From contig JACRLI010000015.1 in assembly GCA_016235265.1 (NCBI GenBank), forward strand, positions 374,401 through 438,400: DNA of 64,000 bases, in the 5' to 3' direction. The DNA comes from Candidatus Eisenbacteria bacterium (GTDB taxonomy: Bacteria > Eisenbacteria > RBG-16-71-46 > JACRLI01). Positions 9,226 to 18,487 of the stretch are shown piece after piece; the first letter of the stretch is position 1; every line of letters starts with the position of its first letter. Made by a program: the position numbers and the translations under genes. The notes under the pieces are model-generated. The model did no database searches. It was not told where the DNA came from and was given only the letters and a program-made list of their open reading frames with translations.

Positions 9226-10452
9226 ATGATTCCCACCGACTCCCCGCGCGGGGACGCCCGCGGCCGCCTCGGCATCCTCGCGCTCCTGGCCGTGGCCGAG
9301 CTCCTGGGCATGTCGCCATGGTTCGCGGGCAACGCCCTCGGGCCCCAGCTCCGCGCCCACTGGGATCTCTCCGCGGGCCAGCTCGGATGGCTCACCGCGG
9401 TCGTCCAGCTCGGATTCGTCGCCGGAACCGCGGCCGCCGCGCTGCTGAACCTCGCCGACATCTGGCCCTCACGCGCTTTCTTCGCCGGCGCAGCGCTGCT
9501 GGCGGCGGCGTCCAACCTGGCCTTGCTGGGCGCGGGCGACTATCCCGTGGCCCTGGCCACTCGCTTCCTGACCGGCGCCTTCCTGGCGGGCGTGTACCCG
9601 CCGGCGATGAAGATGACCGCCACGTGGTTCCGCTCCTCGCGCGGGCTGGCCATCGGCATCGTGGTGGGCGCGCTGACCACGGGCAAGGCCCTGCCCTACC
9701 TCGCGCACGCGGCCGGGGGCGCCAGCCTGGAGGGGGTGGTTTTCGCCACGTCGGGCGCCTGCCTGGTGGCCGCCCTCCTGGTGAGCCTGTTCTACCGGGA
9801 CGGGCCGTACCCGTTCGAGCGCCGCGCGTTCGACTGGCGCCTCGCGGCGGTGGTGGCCCGTCACCGGGAGACGCGGCTGGCCATCGGCGGCTACCTGGGA
9901 CACATGTGGGAGCTGTACGCGATGTGGACGTGGGTGCCGGCGTTCCTGGCCGCGAGCATCGCCGCGCATCCCGGCCCGCGTCCGGGCTGGGCGCCGGACG
10001 TCGCCGCATTCACCACGCTCGCGGCGGGGGGGATCGGCTGCCTGTGGGGAGGCTGGGCCTCGCGCCGGCTGGGCTACGCCCGCGTGGTCACCGTGGCGAT
10101 GGCGACCAGCGGGGCGTGCTCACTCCTCGTGGGCCTGCTGTACGGCACGCACCTGTGGCTGCTGCTGCCCGTTCTGTGGGTGTGGGGGTTCTTCGTGGTC
10201 GCCGATTCCGCCCAGTTCAGCGCGATGGTGACCGACGCCGCGCCCTCCCACGCCGTGGGCACCGCGCTCACCCTGCAGACGTCCCTGGGCTTCCTGCTCA
10301 CGATGGGCAGCATCCAGCTGATCCCGCTGCTGGCGGGCTCAGCCGGCTGGCGATGGGCCTTCGTGGCGCTCGCGATCGGGCCGGCGCTGGGGATCATGGC
10401 GATCGCGCGGCTCGGGCCCGGCCGGGCGGGGGTGAGGGGCGCGACCCGATAG
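9226..10452 (+). CDS. Major facilitator superfamily transporter
   Basis: The protein has 408 residues and twelve predicted membrane helices in two bundles. The first loop has LADIWPSRAFFAGA in the place of the MFS motif A, and GAFLAGVYPPAMKMTATWFRSSRGLAIGI resembles the TM4-TM5 region of nitrate/cyanate-type MFS carriers (NarK/CynX-like). A second half repeats the pattern (LWGGWASRRLGYARVV). It would move a small solute across the inner membrane; the substrate is unknown. No ribosome site precedes the ATG, and the upstream -10 spacing suggests a leaderless message. Confidence 0.85.
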   Translation: MIPTDSPRGDARGRLGILALLAVAELLGMSPWFAGNALGPQLRAHWDLSAGQLGWLTAVVQLGFVAGTAAAALLNLADIWPSRAFFAGAALLAAASNLALLGAGDYPVALATRFLTGAFLAGVYPPAMKMTATWFRSSRGLAIGIVVGALTTGKALPYLAHAAGGASLEGVVFATSGACLVAALLVSLFYRDGPYPFERRAFDWRLAAVVARHRETRLAIGGYLGHMWELYAMWTWVPAFLAASIAAHPGPRPGWAPDVAAFTTLAAGGIGCLWGGWASRRLGYARVVTVAMATSGACSLLVGLLYGTHLWLLLPVLWVWGFFVVADSAQFSAMVTDAAPSHAVGTALTLQTSLGFLLTMGSIQLIPLLAGSAGWRWAFVALAIGPALGIMAIARLGPGRAGVRGATR

Positions 10453-10555
10453 CGGACTGACCCCGCCTTGCGGCGGACGACGGGCTTCGTCACTGACCTC
10501 CCAGCGGATCCTGGATGGGATGGACGCACCAAGCGGGACTGCGCCTCCGCCGGGG

Positions 10556-12121
10556 TCACCGCCCGCCGCTGTTTCCGCCGGCGTCGTTCACGGGACCCGG
10601 TTTCGACATCTCCCGGGTCAGGTGGAGCGCCTGCGCGAAGTCCACCACCGGGACCTGCGTCTGCCTCTGGATATTGTCGCCCACGAGCACCAGGTCCGCG
10701 TCACTCCGCAGCTCCAGGCCATCGAGGGGATCGAATCCCCAGCGCCCCTCGAACGCGAGCCGGGGAGCGTTCCACGTGAGCATGGTCGGGTTCTCCACGT
10801 AGTAGTCCGGGCGCTCGCCGTGCAGCAACTGGTACCCGCGCAGGCGCAGGTACAGGTCGGTCTGCCAGAGGACAATCGCGCGCGGGAACGGAATGGACAG
10901 CCACGCGACTCGAATCCTCTCTTCGACGAACTCCAGCCGGCGCGAGCGATCCACAGCGGTCTTCAGCCAGGGCCCGGCGGGAAGCGCGATCGCGAGCAGC
11001 GCCACGGCAGCGGGGACGAACGCCAGGTTCGCACGCTCCGAGAGCCATGCCACCACCGGCGCCAGTCCGAGCAGCGCGACCAGCAGCAATGGCAGGAAGT
11101 ACGTCACGGGATCGGCGACGCCGTAATTCCACACGAACAGGCCCTGCAGCAGCACCGCCCCGAGCAGCGCCAGCAGGACCGACCGTACGGCTTCGCGGGC
11201 CATGCCGGAAGCCACGAGCGTGATGGGCAGCCCGGCGATCAACAGCGGGTACACGCTGGACGCCAGCAGGGCCTTCTGTTCGGGAGGGGGCGCGAAGTGG
11301 CCCACGAATACCCCGTAGGGCCCGCCCCGCACGTGCCGCCACGCACTCGCGAGCGAGGGCTCGAGCAGCGGCCACTGGAAGGCTGATGGGTGGTAGGCCC
11401 GATACAGAAGGAAGGCGTAGCTCGCGATCGGCAGGGCGGCACCCGCGAGCGCGGCAGGGAGCATCCAGGGGCGCCAGCCTCCCGCGCGTGACACCTCCCA
11501 GCCCAGGACCAGGGAAAGCGGCAGAATGAACAGCACCGCCGTCACGTGGTGGGCCATCCCGAGACCGCACACGGCACCCCATGCGAACGCGGCGCCCGCT
11601 CCCGACGATCCCTCTTTCGCGTGGGCGCGGATGCGGCCGGCCAGCACGAGGCACAGCAGCGCCGCCGCCGCGACCCAAGCCAGGTGCCAGCTGGTCACCT
11701 CGGCCAGCGTGGATTCGGCCAGCCACACCGGGTGGATCGCAAATAGTCCGGCCGGAACCAGGGCCGCCGCGAAGCGCGCGCCCCGGCCCGAAGGCGATTC
11801 CCCGGGAATCAGGCGCACGGCGAGCGCATGGAGGAGGCCGATGGCGACCCCCCCGCCCACCGCGCTCCACAGGTTGGCAGCATGCCACCAACCCAGCCCG
11901 AAGCGGTGTGCCAGCGAGCAGAACGCGCCTCCCAGCATCGTGTAGAGAGGATAGCCCGTCGGGTGGGGCACACCAAACAGGGCGAGAGTCACCGTGAGCT
12001 CGTTCCCGTCACCCTCCCCGGCGACGCGCGGCGCCAGGATCGCGTACAGCGCCGCCGCAGCGAGCCCCACGGCGACGGACGCGGGCGCTCGGAGCCGGCC
12101 GGAGCGGGCGCTATCCCGCAT
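10556..12121 (-). CDS. DUF2723 membrane protein (GT-C-type glycosyltransferase)
   Basis: The protein has 521 residues; ATG 12121 has GAGG nine bases upstream, and the ATG at 12130 is too close to that site. The first periplasmic loop contains GEGDGNELTVTLALFGVPHPTGYPLYTMLG, the defining block of DUF2723, whose acidic residues correspond to the catalytic loop of GT-C enzymes. About ten membrane helices follow, then a soluble C-terminal part. DUF2723 members are thought to transfer sugars from polyprenyl phosphates to proteins (protein O-mannosylation-like) or other surface acceptors. It lies directly before the RND operon on the same strand, with 30 bases between the genes. Confidence 0.82.
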   Translation of the reverse strand: MRDSARSGRLRAPASVAVGLAAAALYAILAPRVAGEGDGNELTVTLALFGVPHPTGYPLYTMLGGAFCSLAHRFGLGWWHAANLWSAVGGGVAIGLLHALAVRLIPGESPSGRGARFAAALVPAGLFAIHPVWLAESTLAEVTSWHLAWVAAAALLCLVLAGRIRAHAKEGSSGAGAAFAWGAVCGLGMAHHVTAVLFILPLSLVLGWEVSRAGGWRPWMLPAALAGAALPIASYAFLLYRAYHPSAFQWPLLEPSLASAWRHVRGGPYGVFVGHFAPPPEQKALLASSVYPLLIAGLPITLVASGMAREAVRSVLLALLGAVLLQGLFVWNYGVADPVTYFLPLLLVALLGLAPVVAWLSERANLAFVPAAVALLAIALPAGPWLKTAVDRSRRLEFVEERIRVAWLSIPFPRAIVLWQTDLYLRLRGYQLLHGERPDYYVENPTMLTWNAPRLAFEGRWGFDPLDGLELRSDADLVLVGDNIQRQTQVPVVDFAQALHLTREMSKPGPVNDAGGNSGGR

Positions 12122-12151
12122 CGTGCCCATCCTCGCGGACGGCCCCGCGGT

Positions 12152-15100
12152 TCAATCCGCCTCCCCTGCGGAGGAGCCCGCGACCGACGGCAGGCCGCTC
12201 CCTGCCGCGACCCTGGCCGTGGCCGCAGGCGCCGGCCGCCACCTCCACCGGAACTTCCTCGCGAACCCGTCCAGGTAGGTGTAGACCACCGGCGTGATGT
12301 AGAGCGTGATGATCTGCGAGAACGCCAGCCCCCCCACCACCGCGAGACCCAGCGGCCGGCGCGACTCCGCGCCCGCGCCCAGGCCGAGTGCGATGGGCAG
12401 CGTGCCCATGAGCGCGGCCATGGTGGTCATCATGATGGGACGAAAACGGATGATGCACGCCTCCACGATGGCGTCGCGGGGCGACTTGCCCTCGGTCCGC
12501 TCGGCGTCCAGCGCGAAGTCGATCATCATGATGGCGTTCTTCTTCACCAGCCCGATCAGCATGATCACCCCCACGAACGCGTACACGCTGAGCTCGGTGC
12601 GGAACACCAGCAGCGTGAGCAGGGCCCCGAACCCGGCGAACGGCAGTCCGGAGAGGATCGTCAGGGGGTGGATGAAGCTCTCGTAGAGCATCCCCAGCAC
12701 CAGGTAGATCACCAGCACGGCCAGCAGCAGCAGCCACAGGAGACCGCGCTGGCTGTCCTTGAACACCTGCGCCGTGCCGAAGAAGTTGGTGTTGATGTTG
12801 GAGGGAAGCGTCTCCCGTGCGGTCCGCTGCACCGCCTCGACCGCCGCGCCCAGCGCCACGCCCGGGCGCAGGTTGAAGGAGATGGTCACCGACGGAATCT
12901 GCCCCGAGTGGTTGACCGTCAGCGGGCCCATGCCGGTGCTGAACGCCGCCACGGAACCCAGGGGCACCAGGGTGCCGTTCCGGGCCCCGACATACAACCG
13001 GCTCAGCGCCGACGGGTCGCGCTGGAACTCGGGCATCAACTCCATGATCACCCAGTACTGATCGTCCGGCGTGAAGATGGTGGAAACCTGGCGCGACCCG
13101 TAGGCGTTGTACAGCGCCTCTTCGATCTGCTGCGCGCTGACCCCCAGGGCGGACGCGCGGTCGCGGTCAATGCTCACGTTCACCTGCGGGTTCTTGATCT
13201 GCAGGTCGCTGGTGACGTCCTGCAGCTGCGGGGCTTCCTTCAGCTTCTCGAGCAGACTCGCGGATGCCGGGTACAGCGATGCGATGTCGGTGGCCTGCAG
13301 CGTGAACTGGTACTGGCTCTTGGAGGTCCGCCCCCCCACGCTGATGCTGGGCGGGTTCTGGATGTACACGCGCATGCCCGGAACACCCGAGAGCTTCGCC
13401 CCCAGCGAGCGAGCCACCTCGTCGGCGCTCATCTTCCGCTGCTCCCGCGGCTTGAGCCGGATGGTGAGCCGGCCCAGGTTTCCCGTGGCGCTGGGACCAC
13501 CCGCCCCCACCGAGGACATGAAGTCCTGCACGTTGGGGTCCTTCGCCACGATCCCCGCCACCACCTGCTGGTGGCGCACCATGGCCTCGAACGAAGTTCC
13601 CTCCACGGCCTCGGTGGTCCCGTTGAGGATCGAGTTGTCCTCACTGGGGATGAACCCCTTGGGCACGACCTGGAACAGCACCACCGTGGCCACCAGGATG
13701 CCCAGCGAGAACAGCATCGCGGCGCGGCGGTGGTCCATGACCCAGGCCAGGGTGCGCTGGTAGAAGCGCAGCGAGGCGTTGAAGGCGTTCTCGGCGACGG
13801 CGTAGGCGTGGCCGTGGCGCCGGGTGTGCTCCGCCTTGAGGAAGCGGCTGCACAGCATGGGCGTGAGTGTGAGCGAAACGAACCCCGAGACCAGGATGGC
13901 CGCGCTGATGGTGACCGCGAACTCGTGGAAGAGCCGCCCCAGCAGGCCACCCATCAGCAGCACGGGGATGAATACCGCGGTGAGCGAGAGGGTCATGGAC
14001 AGGATGGTGAAGCCGATCTCGCGCGAGCCCTCCAGCGCCGCCTGCAGCGCCGGCTTGCCCATTTCCATGTGCCGGTGGATGTTCTCCAGCATCACGATGG
14101 CGTCGTCCACGACGAATCCCACCGAGAGGGTGAGTGCCATGAGCGACAGGTTGTCGATGCTGTAGCCGAGCTGCTTCATCACCAGGAACGTGCCCACCAG
14201 CGAGAGCGGCAGCGCCAGGCTGGGGATCACCGTGGCCGGGATGTTCCTCAGGAAGAGGAAGATCACCAGCACCACCAGGCACAGCGTCAGCAGCAAGGTG
14301 AACTTCACGTCATTGACCGATTTCAGAATCGAGAGGGACCGGTCGTACAGGGGGCGGATGTCCACCGAGGCCGGCAGCTGCGGCCCCAGGCGCACCAGCA
14401 GGGCCTTGACCGCCTGCGTCACCTCCACAGTGTTGGTGCCGGGCTGGCGCTGCACCGCGAGCACGATGGAGCGCTGCCCGCGACACCAGCTGGCCACGCG
14501 GTTGTTCTGGACGTCGTCGATCACCCGGCCCAGCTCCCGCAGCCGCACCGGGGCCCCCTCGCGGTAGGTCACGATCATGTTCCCGAACTCGCGGGCGTTG
14601 GTAAGCTGGCCGTTGGCCTGCACCGTCGCGGCCAGGTTCGGGCCCCACAGGATTCCAGTGGGCATGTTCACGTTGGCGTTCGACACCGCCGCGGACACTT
14701 CGTCGATCCCGATGCCGCGCGCGGCGAGCGCGCCGGGGTCCAGCTGAATGCGCACCGCGTACTTCTGACCGCCGTACACCGCCACCTGCGCAACGCCGTT
14801 GACCATCGAGATCCGCTGCGCCAGGAAATTCTCCGCGTACTGGTTCAGCGTGGACAGCGGCAGCGTCTTCGAGGTCATGGCCAGGAACAGCACCGGGGAG
14901 TCGGCGGGGTTCTGCTTGCTGTAGGAGGGCGGGATGATGCCGGTGGGGAGGCTTCGCAGCGTCTGCGCGATGGCGGCCTGCACATCCTGCGCCGCGGCGT
15001 CAATGTCCCGGCTCAGCGTGAACTGCAGCGTGATGCTGGTGGTGCCCTGGCCGCTGCTGGAGGTCATGACGTCCAGCCCGGCGATGGTGGAGAACTGCTT

Positions 15101-15304
15101 CTCCAGCGGCGTGGCCACCGCGGACGCCATGGTCTCCGGGCTGGCGCCGGGCAGGCTCGCGCGCACCGAGATGATGGGATAGTCCACGTTCGGAAGGTCG
15201 CTCACCGGGAGCAGCCGGTAGCCCACGATGCCGAAGATGAGGATGCCCAGCATGATCAGCGTGGTCATGACCGGGCGGCGGATGAACAGCTCCGAGAGGT
15301 TCAT
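12152..15304 (-). CDS. RND multidrug efflux pump, inner-membrane subunit (AcrB/MdtB-like)
   Basis: At 1050 residues it has the usual length for the HAE-1 family. The N-terminus LSELFIRRPVMTTLIML is typical. The proton-relay acidic pair is in LSVGFVVDDAIVMLENI near residue 400 (TM4). Porter subdomains and the second six-helix bundle are complete, ending with GLAVVGGLAFSQIITLYITPVVY. Together with the adaptor it would pump drugs, lipids or other hydrophobic compounds from periplasm to outside, driven by protons. Its ATG overlaps the adaptor's stop (ATGA). No TolC-type channel is in the window. Confidence 0.95.
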   Translation of the reverse strand: MNLSELFIRRPVMTTLIMLGILIFGIVGYRLLPVSDLPNVDYPIISVRASLPGASPETMASAVATPLEKQFSTIAGLDVMTSSSGQGTTSITLQFTLSRDIDAAAQDVQAAIAQTLRSLPTGIIPPSYSKQNPADSPVLFLAMTSKTLPLSTLNQYAENFLAQRISMVNGVAQVAVYGGQKYAVRIQLDPGALAARGIGIDEVSAAVSNANVNMPTGILWGPNLAATVQANGQLTNAREFGNMIVTYREGAPVRLRELGRVIDDVQNNRVASWCRGQRSIVLAVQRQPGTNTVEVTQAVKALLVRLGPQLPASVDIRPLYDRSLSILKSVNDVKFTLLLTLCLVVLVIFLFLRNIPATVIPSLALPLSLVGTFLVMKQLGYSIDNLSLMALTLSVGFVVDDAIVMLENIHRHMEMGKPALQAALEGSREIGFTILSMTLSLTAVFIPVLLMGGLLGRLFHEFAVTISAAILVSGFVSLTLTPMLCSRFLKAEHTRRHGHAYAVAENAFNASLRFYQRTLAWVMDHRRAAMLFSLGILVATVVLFQVVPKGFIPSEDNSILNGTTEAVEGTSFEAMVRHQQVVAGIVAKDPNVQDFMSSVGAGGPSATGNLGRLTIRLKPREQRKMSADEVARSLGAKLSGVPGMRVYIQNPPSISVGGRTSKSQYQFTLQATDIASLYPASASLLEKLKEAPQLQDVTSDLQIKNPQVNVSIDRDRASALGVSAQQIEEALYNAYGSRQVSTIFTPDDQYWVIMELMPEFQRDPSALSRLYVGARNGTLVPLGSVAAFSTGMGPLTVNHSGQIPSVTISFNLRPGVALGAAVEAVQRTARETLPSNINTNFFGTAQVFKDSQRGLLWLLLLAVLVIYLVLGMLYESFIHPLTILSGLPFAGFGALLTLLVFRTELSVYAFVGVIMLIGLVKKNAIMMIDFALDAERTEGKSPRDAIVEACIIRFRPIMMTTMAALMGTLPIALGLGAGAESRRPLGLAVVGGLAFSQIITLYITPVVYTYLDGFARKFRWRWRPAPAATARVAAGSGLPSVAGSSAGEAD

Positions 15305-16443
15305 CTTCCCGCCTCGAGCCCCAGCTTCTTCCCGTCGCGCACCATCACCCGGGAACCCTGGGACAGGCGCAGCTGCCCGTCGGTGACCACCAACTCGCCC
15401 GGCTGCAGCCCCCGCGCGACCACCGCCAGGTTCCGCACCGTGCGGGCCACCGTGACCGGCCGGATCGCCACCGTGGTGTCGGGCCGCAGCACGTACACGA
15501 ACGCGCCCGAGGGCAGCGTGGTGACGGCGTGCTGGGGCACCACCACGGCGCCCTTCTCCACGTACACCACCAGCCGGAGGTCCACGAACTGCCCGGGGAT
15601 CAGCCCGTCGTCGAGGTTCTCGAACTCGCCCTTCATCAACAGCGTGCCGGTGGCCGGGTCCACGGCGTTGTCGCGGAACACCAGGCGCCCCGCCTGCAGC
15701 AGCGAGTCGGAGTCGCCGGGATGCACCTCCACCCTCATGGGGGCGGTGTGCCGCGCCAGGATTGCCGCCAGGCCGCGCTCGGGAATGGTGAAGCGGACCA
15801 GGACCGGTCGCACCTGGTTGAGCGAGACCAGCGGCGCGGCCGTGTCGTTGGCCTTCACCAGGTCGCCCACGTGAACGCGCAGGTTCCCGGTGCGCCCCGC
15901 GAACGGCGCGCGGATGGTCGCGTATTCCAGGTTCAGGGCCGCGCTGGTCACCGCGGCGGAATCGGCGCGCACGGTGGCGCGCAGCGCCTCCGCGGCGGCG
16001 GACTTCTGTTCGGCTTCCTCGGAGGAGACGTAGTTCTCCGCCACCAGCCTGCGCGAGCGCTCCGCCTGCAGCCGGGCGCTCTCATACTGCGCCACGTCGC
16101 GCGCCAGCGCGCCGCGGGCCTGGGCCAGCGCCGCCTGGTAGGGCCGCGGGTCGATCTGCACCAGGACCTGCCCGGCACGCACCTCGTCGCCCTCGCGGAA
16201 CGCGATGCGCTGCACCACGCCACCCACCTGGGCGCACACCTCGGTGGTCTGGCGGGCCTCGACGGTGCCGTTGGTGACGATCTCGAAGGGCACGTCCCGG
16301 GATTCGGCCCGGGTCACGGTGACCGGAACGCGCTGCGAGCGTGGCGGCTGCTTCTTCGCACAGCCCGCCGCGCCCGCCGCAGCCAGCAACGCCAGCGCGG
16401 CAAACCAGGCGCAGGCGCGGACCCCACGCTCCAGGTGCGGCAT
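15301..16443 (-). CDS. RND periplasmic adaptor (MFP/HlyD family), lipoprotein
   Basis: The protein has 380 residues. Of three consecutive ATGs, the third (16443) has GGAGG six bases upstream. A signal peptide ends at AAGC, with Cys28 as probable lipidated residue. The barrel-sandwich hybrid is split around a coiled-coil hairpin: EVCAQVGGVVQRIAFREGDEVRAGQVLVQID comes before it and NLEYATIRAPFAGRTG after it. Beta-barrel and membrane-proximal domains complete the fold. It links the RND pump to an outer-membrane channel. Its gene overlaps the pump gene by four bases and is the first gene of the pair. Confidence 0.93.
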   Translation of the reverse strand: MPHLERGVRACAWFAALALLAAAGAAGCAKKQPPRSQRVPVTVTRAESRDVPFEIVTNGTVEARQTTEVCAQVGGVVQRIAFREGDEVRAGQVLVQIDPRPYQAALAQARGALARDVAQYESARLQAERSRRLVAENYVSSEEAEQKSAAAEALRATVRADSAAVTSAALNLEYATIRAPFAGRTGNLRVHVGDLVKANDTAAPLVSLNQVRPVLVRFTIPERGLAAILARHTAPMRVEVHPGDSDSLLQAGRLVFRDNAVDPATGTLLMKGEFENLDDGLIPGQFVDLRLVVYVEKGAVVVPQHAVTTLPSGAFVYVLRPDTTVAIRPVTVARTVRNLAVVARGLQPGELVVTDGQLRLSQGSRVMVRDGKKLGLEAGR

Positions 16444-16829
16444 CATCATCCTCCCCTCGTCACGGTAGCCATCCACGGCGAAGCCCGGGCCGCCCCCATG
16501 CCGGCACGGCAACGCCCGGGATGGTACTGGCTTATTGGACGCCCGGAAGCCCCATTGCGTTCCCGGGGGAACGCGCAACCCCGGGCCCGGGGCGCGGGGG
16601 CGGCCGACAGTACGGCACACCGCCCGGAACCGGCCCGGGACTCCGGGCCGCGTCATTGTAGCCACACATCGAGATTCCCGCAGCATCGGCCCCCGGGGCG
16701 GGCCGCACGGGGCCCAGCCCCGCCGTTCCCGGCCGCACCCTGGCGCGCCGGGAGAGGATGATCTCAGGATGCCCCCGCCCGCGGCCGATAAGTGAAGCAC
16801 CCTCATCCTTTATCATGGAGGAACTCACG
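16444..16829 (+). other. Divergent intergenic region without a recognised gene
   Basis: The 386 bases between the RND adaptor (minus) and the histidine kinase (plus) hold no convincing gene. A TATCAT at 16811-16816 lies too close to the kinase ribosome site to serve it in the usual way, and TACCAT on the minus strand at 16526-16521 has no matching -35. The promoters of both genes must lie here but I could not place them. Confidence 0.5.
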
Positions 16830-18002
16830 ATGGCCGCAGAACCCGTGCCCTCGAGCTCGGAGACCGAATTCGCGCCGGCCGAGCGCGAGGATCGCCTCAC
16901 CGTGGAGTCCCAGGCGCGGGACATCGTCAGCGATGCGTCCTTCACGGCGATGTTGGAGGCCATGCCCACGCCGGCCGTGGTCCTCAATCCGCGTCGCCAG
17001 ATCGTCGCCGCGAACCGGAAGTTCCTGGAAATGCTGGGAGCGGGCGCGGTGGCCCAAGTCCTCTCCAGGCGCCCCGGCGAGGCCGTGGGCTGCATGCACG
17101 CATTCGAGACTCCCGGGGGCTGCGGCACCTCGCGCTCCTGCTCGGTGTGCGGGGCGGTGCGCTCGATCCTCGATTGTTTCGAATGCCGCGGGAGCGTGAC
17201 GCAGGAATGCCGGATCCGCAGCCGCGAGGCGGAGGGCGCCGGTGCCTTCGACTTCCGCGTCCAGTGCACCTTCATGCAGGTGAACGGCCAGGACTACGCC
17301 GTTCTCGCCGTCGCGGACATCAGCGCGGAGAAGCGCCGGCAGGTGCTGGAACGAACCTTCTTCCACGACGTGCTCAATGAATGCGGCGGCGTGCACGGCA
17401 TCGCACAACTGCTGATCGCGGAGGGCATCGACCCCCAGGCCGAGCGCGAGTTCAAGCACAGTCTCCTGCGCATCTCCACGGCCCTCGGCGACGACATCCG
17501 CGCCCACCGCCAGATGCTGGACGCCGAACGCGGCGAACTGGTAGTCACGCCCGAGGACATACGGCCGCAGGACCTCCTGGAGGACGTGGCGTCGGGCTAC
17601 CGCGGCCACGCCGTGGCCCGGGATCGCAGCATCGTGGTCGAACCCTGCAAGGCGCAGTCCGTGCGCACCGACCGCGCCCTGCTGCGGCGCATCCTGGGGA
17701 ACCTGGTGAAGAACGCCCTCGAAGCGGTGGAGCCGGGTGAGACCGTCACCGTCTCTGCCGAGGAGGGGAACGACGAGGTGATGTTCTGGGTGAAGAACCC
17801 GGGGGTGATGCCGGAGGAGGTTCAGCTCCAGGTGTTCCAGCGATCGTTCAGCACCAAGGGCGGCGAAGGCCGCGGGATCGGCACCTACGGCGTGAAGCTC
17901 TTCGGGGAGCGCTACCTGGGCGGGCGCGTGGAGTTCGTCAGCTGCGAGGGGATCGGGACCATCTTCACCTGTTCCCTGCCCAGGGAAGGGCCCGCGCGCT
18001 AG
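16830..18002 (+). CDS. PAS-domain sensor histidine kinase with a cysteine cluster
   Basis: The protein has 390 residues; ATG 16830 has GGAGGA eight bases upstream. No membrane segment is seen, so it is cytoplasmic. A PAS domain spans about 35-165 and carries seven cysteines at 88, 98, 104, 107, 116, 119 and 127, plus one at 146, enough to bind a metal, an Fe-S cluster or to sense redox state. The likely phosphorylated His is 179 in RTFFHDVLN. The N box is LGNLVKNALEAV and the G box GRGIGTYGVKLFGERYLGG. There is no response regulator nearby, so the output is unknown. Confidence 0.87.
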   Translation: MAAEPVPSSSETEFAPAEREDRLTVESQARDIVSDASFTAMLEAMPTPAVVLNPRRQIVAANRKFLEMLGAGAVAQVLSRRPGEAVGCMHAFETPGGCGTSRSCSVCGAVRSILDCFECRGSVTQECRIRSREAEGAGAFDFRVQCTFMQVNGQDYAVLAVADISAEKRRQVLERTFFHDVLNECGGVHGIAQLLIAEGIDPQAEREFKHSLLRISTALGDDIRAHRQMLDAERGELVVTPEDIRPQDLLEDVASGYRGHAVARDRSIVVEPCKAQSVRTDRALLRRILGNLVKNALEAVEPGETVTVSAEEGNDEVMFWVKNPGVMPEEVQLQVFQRSFSTKGGEGRGIGTYGVKLFGERYLGGRVEFVSCEGIGTIFTCSLPREGPAR

Positions 18003-18487
18003 GCCCCGACCCGGGGACTCCGCCGTTCGAGCAGCAGCACGTCCCGCCACACGCCGCGCAACCGGCCCAGCCGCACCCGGCGGCCCACCTCGCGGAACCC
18101 GCAGGCGCCGAGGAGCGCCAGGCTGCCGGCGTTCTCCGGGAATACGCCCGCCTGCAGGGTCCAGATGCCGGCAGACTCCGAGGCCTCGATCAGCGCCGCA
18201 GTGAGCGCACGGCCCACACCGCGCCCGCGGTGTGCGGCGGCCACGTACACGCTGCCCTCGGCCACGCCCGCGTACGCGCAGCGGTCCGAGACGCGCGAGA
18301 GCGCCGCCCACCCCAGCACCCGCCCGTCCTCCTCCGCCACCAGCCTCGCCGCTTCGAGGTGCGACCGGTCCCACACCTCCCACGAGGGTGCCCCGGTCTC
18401 GAAAGTGGCGTTGCCGGTGGCGATGCCGTCCTCGTAGATCGCGCGCACCTCGTCCCAGTGCTCCCGGGCCAGCGGGTGAATCCGCAT
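17999..18487 (-). CDS. GNAT acetyltransferase (phosphinothricin-acetyltransferase-like)
   Basis: The protein has 162 residues, with GGAG before the ATG at 18487. The acetyl-CoA pyrophosphate loop is RGRGVG at 87-92. The opening (IYEDGIATGNATFETGAP) and SVYVAAAHRGRG resemble the Pat/Bar and YncA group, which N-acetylates amino-acid analogues such as phosphinothricin or methionine sulfone. Its ATG overlaps the epimerase stop. The physiological substrate is not known. Confidence 0.85.
   Translation of the reverse strand: MRIHPLAREHWDEVRAIYEDGIATGNATFETGAPSWEVWDRSHLEAARLVAEEDGRVLGWAALSRVSDRCAYAGVAEGSVYVAAAHRGRGVGRALTAALIEASESAGIWTLQAGVFPENAGSLALLGACGFREVGRRVRLGRLRGVWRDVLLLERRSPRVGA

Noticed and set aside
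11828..15874. A 1348-codon open frame on the plus strand
   Set aside because: It is antisense to the RND pump and DUF2723 genes. The translation is Arg, His, Gln and Gly rich with no domain, as expected for a shadow frame in GC-rich DNA.
16811..16816. TATCAT as promoter of the histidine kinase
   Set aside because: Transcription from it would begin after the ribosome site GGAGGA, so it cannot serve the chosen start in the normal way. No -35 or TG extension is present.
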